Below are positions 24,441 through 31,508 of a DNA stretch of 31,508 nt, piece by piece. This stretch comes from DATFXM01 sp035315885 (GTDB lineage Bacteria; Acidobacteriota; Blastocatellia; UBA7656): contig DATFXM010000129.1 in assembly GCA_035315885.1 (NCBI GenBank), positions 1 to 31,508 on the forward strand, read 5' to 3'. Positions within the stretch are counted from its first letter, which is position 1. Every line of letters begins with the position of its first letter. Made by a program: the position numbers and the translations under genes. The notes beneath the pieces were generated by a model. The model was not told where the DNA came from. It did not search any database and saw only the letters and a program-made list of their open reading frames with translations.

Positions 24441-24724
24441 TCGTGCTCAACGTGCTGACCAAATCGCTGACCGATGCGACTAATGCAGGTCGAGTCGCCG
24501 TTATGATCCCGATGTCTCAGCTAGGCGAACTGCTGATTCAGGCTCTCGCCTTCACCATTCTGGGCCTGCTCCTGTTTGCGGTCGCCTTTTGGATTATCAG
24601 AATGGTTCTGCCGTTTTCGATCCGCAAAGAAATCGAGGATGACCAGAACATCGCTCTGGGTATTATCATTGCCTCGATCATCATCGGCATAGCGCTCATT
24701 GTCTCGGCAGCAATTCATGGATAA
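24437..24724 (+). CDS. DUF350 (YjfL-like) small membrane protein
   Basis: 95 aa with two clear helices, about 30-55 (LLIQALAFTILGLLLFAVAFW) and about 72-93. Between them the segment PFSIRKEIEDDQNIALGIIIAS is the DUF350 hallmark: an acidic stretch followed by an Asn and a small-residue helix start. YjfL-type proteins have two such halves; this is a single half, so oligomers are likely. Function unknown; in E. coli yjfL lies with a PspA paralogue and a glutathionylspermidine synthase-like gene, again a polyamine-related setting. GAGGAGG at 24427-24433 serves GTG 24437 or the in-frame GTG 24443; either is possible. Confidence 0.85.
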   Translation: MIVLNVLTKSLTDATNAGRVAVMIPMSQLGELLIQALAFTILGLLLFAVAFWIIRMVLPFSIRKEIEDDQNIALGIIIASIIIGIALIVSAAIHG

Positions 24725-24727
24725 ACC

Positions 24728-24836
24728 AAGTTTCGAGTTTAGGGCTTCGGGTTTCGGGTTCGACCCCGGCATGAGTCGAGCTGCCGCACTTACTGTTTGC
24801 TTCACCTGTCAAACCCGAAACCCTACACCCTGAACG
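24728..24836. repeat. Inverted repeat of GGGTTTCGGG units between DUF350 and aminopropyltransferase genes
   Basis: The left arm at about 24736-24764 (TTTAGGGCTTCGGGTTTCGG) and right arm at 24808-24835 (CAAACCCGAAACCCTACACC) are imperfect complements around a loop of about 43 bases. It fills the whole 126-base gap, so it may act as a processing, attenuation or partial termination site inside the operon. Confidence 0.75.
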
Positions 24837-24850
24837 CAAGAACTTAGCCC

Positions 24851-26356
24851 GTGAATCGCACGCCTGTACTGTTCCTGAATGTTCTGATCATAGCCACCTG
24901 CGGGCTCGTCTATGAGCTCTTGGCCGGAACCCTCGCCAGTTACGTGCTCGGCGATTCGGTCACCCAGTTCTCATTGATAATCGGCGTCTACTTGTTCGCC
25001 CTCGGCGCGGGCGCATGGCTGTCCCGCTTCGTCGAGTCAGGGCTCGCCAGCAAGTTCATCGAGGTAGAGCTCGGAGTTGCCCTGCTTGGCGGCCTCTCGG
25101 CGCCTCTGCTATTTCTCAGTTTCGCCAGGCTGAGCTGGTTTCACGTAGTGCTCTTCGGCGTAGTGTTTGCCGTAGGCGTGCTCGTGGGCCTTGAGCTCCC
25201 GCTGTTGATGAGAATTCTAAAAGAGCAGCTCGAATTCAAAGAGCTGGTCTCGCGGGTTCTGACCTTCGACTATGTTGGTGCGCTGGTGGCTTCGCTGCTG
25301 TTCCCGCTGTTTCTGGTCCCAAAGCTCGGCCTTGTTCGAACCTCTCTTGTCTTCGGATTGTTGAACGCCGGTGTAGGCCTGTGGGCTACCTGGTTTATGC
25401 GTCCTCTAATCAAGGGTGATGTCACGGGACTGCGCGTGCGGGGAGTGCTGGTCGTAACACTGCTGGTGATCGCGGTTATCAAAGCGAACTCACTCACCGT
25501 CCTGGCCGAAGATGAGCTCTTCGCCGAAGACATCATATACGCGAAGACTACGCCGTATCAGCGAATCGTCGTAACTCGGGCGAAGGCCGGATTTCAGTTG
25601 TTTCTGAACGGACACCTACAGTTCAACTCCGGCGATGAATATCGCTATCACGAATCGCTTGTTCATCCGGCGATGGTCGCATCGGGCTCCCCGCGTTCGG
25701 TGCTCGTCCTCGGTGGAGGCGACGGACTTGCTCTCAGAGAGATACTGAGGCACCAGACGGTGGAGTCAGTGACGCTGGTCGATCTTGATCCGGCGATGAC
25801 TTCACTGTCCGCCAGCTTTCCCCCGCTGGCTGAGCTTAACCATCACTCGTTCGCTGATCCGCGCGTTCACGTGGTGAATCAGGATGCAATGATCTGGCTT
25901 GATAAGACGAGCGAAAGATTCGATGCGGCCATAGTGGATTTTCCCGACCCTAGCACCTTCTCGCTTGGAAAACTCTATACGACGCGTTTCTACAGGATGC
26001 TGAAGAGCCACCTGACTGCGGACGCGGCTATCTCCGTTCAATCTACTTCGCCGCTTTACGCACGACAGTCGTACTGGTGCATTTTGAAAACGCTCGAAGC
26101 TGCCGGCTTCATCGTAAAACCCTACCAGACGACTGTGCCTTCGTTTTCCGGAGTCTGGGGGTTTGCGCTGGCCCGGCTCATCGATTTCGAACCGCCCAAC
26201 GTCGCACCCGCGGGCCTTCGCTTTCTGGACGACGCCGCGATGAAAGGGCTGTTCATCTTTGCCGCGGACCTTGGACCGGTGCCGGTCGAAGTCAATCGCT
26301 TGGACAATCAAGTTCTGGTGCGTTACTACGAATCTGAGTGGAGGCGATACGAGTAG
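24851..26356 (+). CDS. Membrane-bound polyamine aminopropyltransferase (spermidine synthase-like)
   Basis: 501 aa. Residues 1-215 hold about seven membrane helices; residues 228-501 form a spermidine-synthase fold. Visible motifs: TPYQRIVV (234-241), LNGHLQF, YRYHESLVHPAM, the decarboxylated-AdoMet site LGGGDG (287-292), DLD (311-313), and DFPDPS (363-368), in which D363 and D366 align with the catalytic and amine-binding aspartates of soluble enzymes (usual form TDSSDP). The change to FPDP implies a different amine pocket. The enzyme should move an aminopropyl group onto an amine at the membrane; whether this is putrescine, spermidine or a lipid or protein amine is not known. GTG start. Three bases separate it from the oxidase gene. 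Confidence 0.87.
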   Translation: MNRTPVLFLNVLIIATCGLVYELLAGTLASYVLGDSVTQFSLIIGVYLFALGAGAWLSRFVESGLASKFIEVELGVALLGGLSAPLLFLSFARLSWFHVVLFGVVFAVGVLVGLELPLLMRILKEQLEFKELVSRVLTFDYVGALVASLLFPLFLVPKLGLVRTSLVFGLLNAGVGLWATWFMRPLIKGDVTGLRVRGVLVVTLLVIAVIKANSLTVLAEDELFAEDIIYAKTTPYQRIVVTRAKAGFQLFLNGHLQFNSGDEYRYHESLVHPAMVASGSPRSVLVLGGGDGLALREILRHQTVESVTLVDLDPAMTSLSASFPPLAELNHHSFADPRVHVVNQDAMIWLDKTSERFDAAIVDFPDPSTFSLGKLYTTRFYRMLKSHLTADAAISVQSTSPLYARQSYWCILKTLEAAGFIVKPYQTTVPSFSGVWGFALARLIDFEPPNVAPAGLRFLDDAAMKGLFIFAADLGPVPVEVNRLDNQVLVRYYESEWRRYE

Positions 26357-26359
26357 AGA

Positions 26360-28009
26360 ATGGCTCGCTTGCCACAATTCGGATGGCGGTTGACGCGCAG
26401 AGAAATGCTTGCTGCTTTTCTGGGCATGCCCGCGGCTATGGCGGCTTGCCGCGATGACGAGAAGCCGCGACTTCCCGATGGAGAAATCGTCGGTGCGTCG
26501 GATGCAATCGGACACCGAATACGCGACGGCGTCCGAGTCGAGCCGGCCGAAGGCCGTCGCGAGAAAACGTCGATAGTCATTGTTGGTGGCGGTGTTGCGG
26601 GCCTCGCTGCCGGGTATCGATTGTTGAAGCGCGGATTTGAAGATTTCGTTCTGCTCGAGTTGGAGCAAGCGCCGGGAGGAACATCAAGAAGCGGACGTTC
26701 CGAGTTGACGGCGTATCCGTGGGGTGCTCACTACTTGCCGGCGCCGATGAAAGAGAACGTCGACCTGATATGTCTACTTGACGAGATGGGGATGCTCGAG
26801 GGTGCTGACTCGGAAGGCCAGCCGATAGTTTCGGAGCAGTTCCTTTGCCGCGATCCGGAAGAGCGGACGTTTTATCGCGGGCGCTGGCACGAGGGGCTGT
26901 TTATGAGGGCGGGGGCTGGTCCCGATGACCTGGCGCAATGGGAGAGGTTCAACGCTGAAGTAAATCGATGGGTTGGCTGGCGCGATGCAAAAGGCCGGCG
27001 AGCGTTTGCCATTCCGATCGCGACCGGCTCGGACGACGCCGAAGTGACAGTGCTGGATCGAATATCGATCAGTGAATGGTTGGAGCGAAATAATTTTACT
27101 TCGCAGCCGCTGCGATGGCTGGTCGATTATGCTTGCAGGGACGATTACGGGGCTTCAATGGAACAGACAAGTGCGTGGGCGGGTCTGTTTTACTTTTGTT
27201 CTCGAGTCACGAAGCCCGGGGCCGAATCGCAGTCATTGCTGACGTGGCCGGAAGGTAACGGACGACTTGCCGGCTACCTTTATGAGAAGTGCAGGAACAA
27301 GGTGAGGCTTGGCCTTGCAGCGTGCGACATCGTGCCCCTGGGAAATGGAGAGGGGCTTGATGTCTACGCCATCGACCACGAAGGAAGGAGCGTAGTAGCT
27401 TTCCGCGCGCGACAAGTCATTTTTGCCGCGCCGCAATTCATCTCGCGTTATGTCATACGCGACTATCGAGACAATCCGCCTTCGCACATCCGGGAGTTTG
27501 AATATGGAGCATGGATGGTGGCGAACTTGTTTCTGAAAGAGCGGCTGAAGGAGTCCAGTTTCCCGTTAGCCTGGGACAACGTGATCTACGACAGTCCGTC
27601 TCTCGGATATGTAGTTGCGACGCATCAAACGGGCATCGACTACGGCCCCACGGTTTTGACGTACTACTATCCGCTATGCGAGGTGAACCCGCGCGAGGCA
27701 AGAGAGAAACTTCTGAGCACTGGTCGCGAATACTGGGCCGATGTGGCGTTGTCCGATCTTTCGCGACCACACATCGACATCAAGGCTAAGACCGAGCGGC
27801 TTGATGTGATGAGGTGGGGTCATGCGATGGTCCGGCCGCGACCTGGTTTCGTTTGGAGCGATGCACGAAGGCGAGCCGCCGAGTCTTACCGAGGCATTCA
27901 CTTCGCGGGCACTGATCTAAGCGGAGTGGCCCTTTTTGAAGAAGCTTATTATCACGGACGAAGAGCTGCCGACGAAGCTCTCGGGGCGTTAAGGAATTCT
28001 CCGGAATGA
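26360..28009 (+). CDS. Tat-type lipoprotein flavin amine oxidase
   Basis: 549 aa. The N-terminus has a twin-arginine motif TRREML (R13, R14), a hydrophobic stretch and a lipobox-like AMAAC (C30), so the folded FAD enzyme is probably exported by Tat and lipid-anchored outside the inner membrane. The flavin domain starts with IVIVGGGVAGLAAGY (G76, G78, G81), with an acidic strand end LLELEQAPGG for the ribose, and ends with HFAGTDLSG plus YYHGRRAADEAL, the C-terminal FAD site of the monoamine oxidase/phytoene desaturase group. It would oxidise an amine to an aldehyde and release peroxide. Coupled to the aminopropyltransferase gene (3-base gap), so the product of that enzyme is a natural candidate substrate. 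Desaturase activity is an alternative. Confidence 0.85.
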   Translation: MARLPQFGWRLTRREMLAAFLGMPAAMAACRDDEKPRLPDGEIVGASDAIGHRIRDGVRVEPAEGRREKTSIVIVGGGVAGLAAGYRLLKRGFEDFVLLELEQAPGGTSRSGRSELTAYPWGAHYLPAPMKENVDLICLLDEMGMLEGADSEGQPIVSEQFLCRDPEERTFYRGRWHEGLFMRAGAGPDDLAQWERFNAEVNRWVGWRDAKGRRAFAIPIATGSDDAEVTVLDRISISEWLERNNFTSQPLRWLVDYACRDDYGASMEQTSAWAGLFYFCSRVTKPGAESQSLLTWPEGNGRLAGYLYEKCRNKVRLGLAACDIVPLGNGEGLDVYAIDHEGRSVVAFRARQVIFAAPQFISRYVIRDYRDNPPSHIREFEYGAWMVANLFLKERLKESSFPLAWDNVIYDSPSLGYVVATHQTGIDYGPTVLTYYYPLCEVNPREAREKLLSTGREYWADVALSDLSRPHIDIKAKTERLDVMRWGHAMVRPRPGFVWSDARRRAAESYRGIHFAGTDLSGVALFEEAYYHGRRAADEALGALRNSPE

Positions 28010-28098
28010 AGGGCGACGCGGTGACACAAAATCCATTTCCGATCGCCCCTTCGCCCATTCGCTTCCTCTCCTCCCCGCGTCCCCTTTCGACGGGCGTC
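28010..28098. repeat. Second copy of the CGCCCTTCGCCC repeat
   Basis: AGGGCGACGCGGTGACA, then TTTCCGATCGCCCCTTCGCC and a pyrimidine-rich tail. It shares the order GGGCGAC-CGGTGACA-TTTCCGATCGCCC with 21590-21630. It begins right at the stop codon of the oxidase gene and fills the gap to the convergent rhomboid gene. Confidence 0.8.
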
Positions 28099-28108
28099 AT
28101 CGAGATGA

Positions 28109-29680
28109 CTAGGGATGCGCGTCACATCGTTCGATCCCTCTCCTTATCCGAGGCTCATGAGCGGGGTTTGGGTTCACTGTGAGCGCGCGCTGGAACAAGC
28201 GGCGCGCGCGGTCACGATCGCCTGCCGCAAGCGCGGCCTCTCCGCCCTGTACGCAAGCCCGGAGCGCCAGCGGCGAGTCAGGTAGACAGTCCGCCATGCG
28301 CTCGTACTCGACTCCGGCTTCCCGGCCCATCCCCTGCTTTTGAAGGTAATCGCAAATCGTCATCCAGTCGTTTGGCTGGATTCTCGGCCTTATCTGGTTG
28401 TCCGGAAAGCCGGACAGAAGCTGATCGTAGGCGTAAAGCGCGTCCTGCTTGTTTCCCTCGGCCAGGTGGCGTCGAATGATCCCAGAATAAACGTCATTCA
28501 TCTGTCCGTACTTGCCCAACTTCTGATAGACCTCTGCCAATGAGGCCTGAGCTTCCAGGTCGTCTGGATGACGCTGCAGAAAAGCTCCGATGCGCTGTTC
28601 GGCGAGCGCGAATTGACCTATATCGCTGAGCTCCTGGAATTCGGCCGAGACCAGGGATTCAGAGTATTTCAAGTCGAAGAAGTTTGTCTTGAGGTTCACG
28701 TATTCGAGGATGACTGCGAAGAACACTCCGAAGAAGAAGCCGCCAACGTGAACCGAATGCGCCACGCCGGATGTCGCCTTCAACTGTTTGAAGAACCACC
28801 ACAACAGCAGTTGTGATGTAAAGAAGTATGGAAGAAAGACGTACGCGGGCAGACGAACTATGCCGAAAGGCTTCTTCTTGAATGCGATAAAAATCCAGAA
28901 CAGCGGTAATGATATCCACCCGATCTTTAACTTAGTCTTGTGCAGGCTCACCAGGAATGCGCCCATCACACCGCTGATCGCTCCCGACGCTCCAATCATA
29001 GGCCCGGAGAAGGGAACTATCAGTCCCGGAATGCATGCACACAGCCCGACCAGAATATAGAACGCCAGAAAAATCGTGCGGCCCCACAGCGCTTCGAGCG
29101 CTATCGCGAGGGCTCCAAACACGATCATGTTTCCTGCAACATGTCCGAGGTCGCCGTGCAGAAACATCGAGGTCAGCAACTGATACGGTTTCCAGTGACC
29201 CTCGGGTGCGATGCCGTAGTGGTAAAAGACATGGTTCTCTTTTGCTTGCTTGAAAGTTGTTAACAAAGTATCGAATTGGTTATCGAGCAGCTCCTTCGAA
29301 GTCCCGGATACTGAACGTTCGGCATCGTCGTTGTCGGGTGCGTTCAACTGATGTGAGTAGCCTAATACTTTGAGATTGTGATCCTGGAGAAGTCCGGCAT
29401 CGGAAAGTTTCTTCTGTTCATTCTCAAAGAGCAGAAATGAGGTGTTGTGTTGACAGAATGAAATCAACTCGAGCGCCGATTCAGATAGCTTGCGATCCTG
29501 TAGCTCAGTCGCTTGACCCGTCACCGCGAATATCGCGACGTTGATCAGGATAATCGCGATCGTGACTATCGGAACTCGCTTTAGTTGGGCTCGATCATTC
29601 CCAAGCGGAAGCGGGCTAAACAACGCTTGAATGATGAACACGATTAACGTGCAGGCGTAAAGCAGCGGCGTAAGCCCCAT
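28109..29680 (-). CDS. Rhomboid-family intramembrane serine protease with TPR tail
   Basis: 523 aa. After two N-terminal helices and a soluble insert (about 55-165), the rhomboid core shows HGDLGHVAGNM (H175, H180, N184), the nucleophile motif GASGA (S232) and the dyad histidine in HVGG (H311). From about 345 to the end, TPR-like helical pairs (LEAQASLAEVYQKLGKY and similar) form a cytosolic tail for protein binding. Rhomboids cut membrane proteins within the bilayer. I chose ATG 29680 because GAGGTG lies 6 bases upstream; a frame open to 29938 would add 86 residues without rhomboid character and would overlap the next gene. It converges with the polyamine locus; no functional link is shown. 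Confidence 0.88.
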   Translation of the reverse strand: MGLTPLLYACTLIVFIIQALFSPLPLGNDRAQLKRVPIVTIAIILINVAIFAVTGQATELQDRKLSESALELISFCQHNTSFLLFENEQKKLSDAGLLQDHNLKVLGYSHQLNAPDNDDAERSVSGTSKELLDNQFDTLLTTFKQAKENHVFYHYGIAPEGHWKPYQLLTSMFLHGDLGHVAGNMIVFGALAIALEALWGRTIFLAFYILVGLCACIPGLIVPFSGPMIGASGAISGVMGAFLVSLHKTKLKIGWISLPLFWIFIAFKKKPFGIVRLPAYVFLPYFFTSQLLLWWFFKQLKATSGVAHSVHVGGFFFGVFFAVILEYVNLKTNFFDLKYSESLVSAEFQELSDIGQFALAEQRIGAFLQRHPDDLEAQASLAEVYQKLGKYGQMNDVYSGIIRRHLAEGNKQDALYAYDQLLSGFPDNQIRPRIQPNDWMTICDYLQKQGMGREAGVEYERMADCLPDSPLALRACVQGGEAALAAGDRDRARRLFQRALTVNPNPAHEPRIRRGIERCDAHP

Positions 29681-29912
29681 GGTGCGCACCTCACAAAATC
29701 GCCAAAGGCCGGTTTTCTTTTCGGGATTCTGGGAGGGGCAGCTTACAGCAGTGGAGTTTCCGCGGAGGCTTGTGTCTTCGCTCCGTTGATTGGTAAACAG
29801 AGAGTAGCAAAAACGCACACCTCGAACAATAGTAATGTCGTAAGGCGTCCTGCAGTACTCGATTCGGGTACCAATCGGTGCGCCCACGGCGCGCGCGGCA
29901 AAGGGAGATCTG

Positions 29913-31037
29913 GTGGCTGCAGTTGAAAGCGTGTTCACGTCTGAAACCGGTGGGCGACCCGCCGCCCCCAGCAGAGCCGCGTGGTTGTTCTCCCGGCCGG
30001 TCGACTTGTGTGTCTTTCTTGGTAGCGCGGTCGTCTCGCTGATTGCGCTGTGGATAGGAGCGAGGGCCGGGATCCTGTACTCAGATACGCCAGACTGGGC
30101 ATGGATTCCTGCGGTGCTGCTCGTAGACGTCGCCCACGTTTGGTCGACCGGTTTTCGAGTCTACCTCGATGACCAGGAAGTCCGTCGCAGGCCCTTGCTT
30201 TACGTCATGGTACCGCTGATCGGGTTGGCGCTCGGCATCACGCTTTATTCTGAAGGTGAGCTGGTTTTTTGGCGGGCGCTGGCTTACGTCGCGGTGTTTC
30301 ACTTCGTGAGGCAGCAGTACGGATGGGTCGCGTTGTACCGCTCAAAAGCCGGTGAGCGCGATAAGTTTGGCCGGTGGATTGATACGGTAGCGATTTACGC
30401 CGCAACGCTCTACCCGCTGATTTATTGGCACGCACACCTTCCGCGTCGTTTCTGGTGGTTCCTTGCGCGAGACTTCACACCCATACCGGCGTTGATCGCT
30501 GAGGTTGCAGCTCCGGTTTACTGGCTGGCGCTGTCTGCGTACGCGGTGCGCTCGCTTTACCGGTTACTGCTTAAGCGTGAAGCCAATCCGGGCAAGGACA
30601 TTGTTGTGGGGACTACCGCTCTTTGCTGGTACCTGGGGATAGTCCATTTCAACTCGGACTATGCGTTCACGGTGACTAATGTAGTCATCCATGGTGTGCC
30701 TTATATGGCGCTGATCTACTGGTATGGCCGAAGGCGCGTGGCCGAAACAAGCACTCGCGCTTTGAGATTGTTTGCGCGGGGTCCTTATCTGTTTCTGGCT
30801 TCGATCTGGCTTGTTGCGTACGTGGAGGAATTACTTTGGGACCGCGGAGTGTGGCACGACCGCAGTTGGTTTTTCGGTTCGCCTTGGGAAGTCGGCGGCT
30901 TGAAGCTTTTGCTCGTTCCGCTGCTTGCCCTGCCCCAAATCGTCCACTATGTGCTCGATGGTTTTATCTGGCGACGAAAGCGCAACCCCGGACTGTTTTA
31001 TGAGGCGTCAGGTTCGCAAGCCGTTTTGCGTCGTTGA
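29913..31037 (+). CDS. Multi-pass membrane protein with conserved-looking histidines, unknown function
   Basis: 374 aa with about eight to nine hydrophobic helices. Polar residues recur inside or next to helices: DVAHVWSTGF, VAVFHFVRQQYGW, VVIHGVPYMALIYWYGRR and QIVHYVLDGFIWRR. Several histidines each near the same membrane side suggest a metal or haem site, as in membrane di-iron enzymes, but spacing does not match a known box that I can name. The start is GTG at 29913 with GGGAG at 29903-29907. It is divergent from the rhomboid gene over a 232-base gap in which I see no clear promoter or gene. Confidence 0.65.
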   Translation: MAAVESVFTSETGGRPAAPSRAAWLFSRPVDLCVFLGSAVVSLIALWIGARAGILYSDTPDWAWIPAVLLVDVAHVWSTGFRVYLDDQEVRRRPLLYVMVPLIGLALGITLYSEGELVFWRALAYVAVFHFVRQQYGWVALYRSKAGERDKFGRWIDTVAIYAATLYPLIYWHAHLPRRFWWFLARDFTPIPALIAEVAAPVYWLALSAYAVRSLYRLLLKREANPGKDIVVGTTALCWYLGIVHFNSDYAFTVTNVVIHGVPYMALIYWYGRRRVAETSTRALRLFARGPYLFLASIWLVAYVEELLWDRGVWHDRSWFFGSPWEVGGLKLLLVPLLALPQIVHYVLDGFIWRRKRNPGLFYEASGSQAVLRR

Positions 31038-31098
31038 GAGCCGTCAAAATTTCTGGAATCCCGACGCGTGTGATCTGATGCTGGAGAATGATCGGAGT

Positions 31099-31508
31099 AT
31101 GTCTTTCAACGACCGCCTGCCTATAAAGAGCATATCTGGTTGGACGCCATACGTAGTGCTCTTGGTTGCCGGCGTAGTGTTGTGGCTGAAGTTGGACAGC
31201 TTTCCTGAAAGTTGGCCGGTTCACTGGAACGCCAGAGGTGAAGCTGATCAGTGGGCTACCAAGACGCCGCTAGGCATTCTGTTTCCGATCATCGTAGGTG
31301 CGGTTTTGTGTGTTCTGTTCGAGCTAATAAAGGCGCTGGTGGCATCCGCTACGATTCGTCGAAGCAAAGAACGAATGCGGTTGGAGGTTGCAGAAGCCCT
31401 CGCCGAAATGAATCGGGACTTGTTGACGATTATGCAAACTGCGACCGCCACGATTTTCGCGCTTCTGGCGGTTCTGTTGCCGGCGGGCGCGCAAGTAAAC
31501 GCCCGATG
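31099..31508 (+). CDS. DUF1648/SdpI-like membrane protein, 3' end outside window
   Basis: 136 codons are visible and the frame is still open at the window edge. A first helix (about residues 18-31) is followed by SFPESWPVHWNARGEADQWA, the DUF1648 pattern of an HxN and G-x-D-x-W, then a second helix (about 61-78), a charged stretch and a third helix starting near 113. DUF1648 proteins include the SdpI immunity/signalling family of Bacillus; most are uncharacterised. The ATG at 31099 has GGAG at 31083-31086; a stronger site is not seen. Confidence 0.75.
   Translation, partial: MSFNDRLPIKSISGWTPYVVLLVAGVVLWLKLDSFPESWPVHWNARGEADQWATKTPLGILFPIIVGAVLCVLFELIKALVASATIRRSKERMRLEVAEALAEMNRDLLTIMQTATATIFALLAVLLPAGAQVNAR

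Noticed and set aside
25802..26668. 288-codon open frame on the minus strand
   Set aside because: It lies antisense to the aminopropyltransferase and oxidase genes, whose motifs are unambiguous; its translation shows no recognisable family features.
29681..29938. N-terminal extension of the rhomboid protein to 29938
   Set aside because: The extra 86 residues lack rhomboid character, overlap the start of the divergent gene, and a strong ribosome binding site precedes ATG 29680.

Overview
The window looks like chromosomal DNA of a moderately GC-rich, free-living Gram-negative heterotroph. Gene content is housekeeping and metabolic, with several GTG/TTG starts, Sec, Tat and lipoprotein-type export signals, a B12-dependent mutase subunit and many low-complexity intergenic palindromes. 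That style reminds me of soil Acidobacteriota (Blastocatellia/Pyrinomonadales), but there is no rRNA or marker gene here, so the assignment is inference. I saw no prophage, transposase, CRISPR array, tRNA or rRNA.

Layout. 1-1898: a creD-like membrane protein gene between two copies of a complex palindromic repeat, the second with 76-bp tandem units. 1876-3231 (-): an amidohydrolase/deaminase. 3409-5929: DUF2318 protein, FtsX-type permease and ABC ATPase, a probable small metal (iron) transport module. 6029-11442: two glycosyltransferases, a lipid-linked glycan flippase and an AlkP-superfamily enzyme, a compact surface-glycan cluster. 11506-12819 (-): APC amino acid permease. 13068-16454: CDGSH iron-sulfur protein, an AtuA-type acyl-CoA pathway protein split over two genes, a half-size GDT1 cation transporter and an enoyl-CoA hydratase. 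16533-20239 (-): secreted D-aminoacylase, four-helix-bundle protein, B12-binding mutase subunit and secreted SGNH hydrolase. 20507-21477: a small protein and a secreted coiled-coil protein with an M15-like metallopeptidase end.

The most interesting part is 21740-28009, a co-directional run of six genes: S-adenosylmethionine decarboxylase, a two-zinc-ribbon DUF4178 membrane protein, a one-helix miniprotein, a DUF350 membrane protein, a seven-helix membrane-bound aminopropyltransferase, and a flavin amine oxidase with a Tat-type lipoprotein signal. Chemically this reads as make decarboxylated AdoMet, transfer its aminopropyl group at the membrane, then oxidise an amine outside. It is a candidate membrane polyamine system of unknown purpose. 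A rhomboid-TPR gene converges on it (28109-29680), followed by a His-rich multi-pass membrane protein and a truncated DUF1648 gene.

A second theme is the intergenic repeats. At least four sequence families share one plan: a low-complexity arm, a short core or loop, and the complementary arm. They sit mostly at gene 3' ends, and in two cases supply the last codons and the stop codon of the neighbouring gene.
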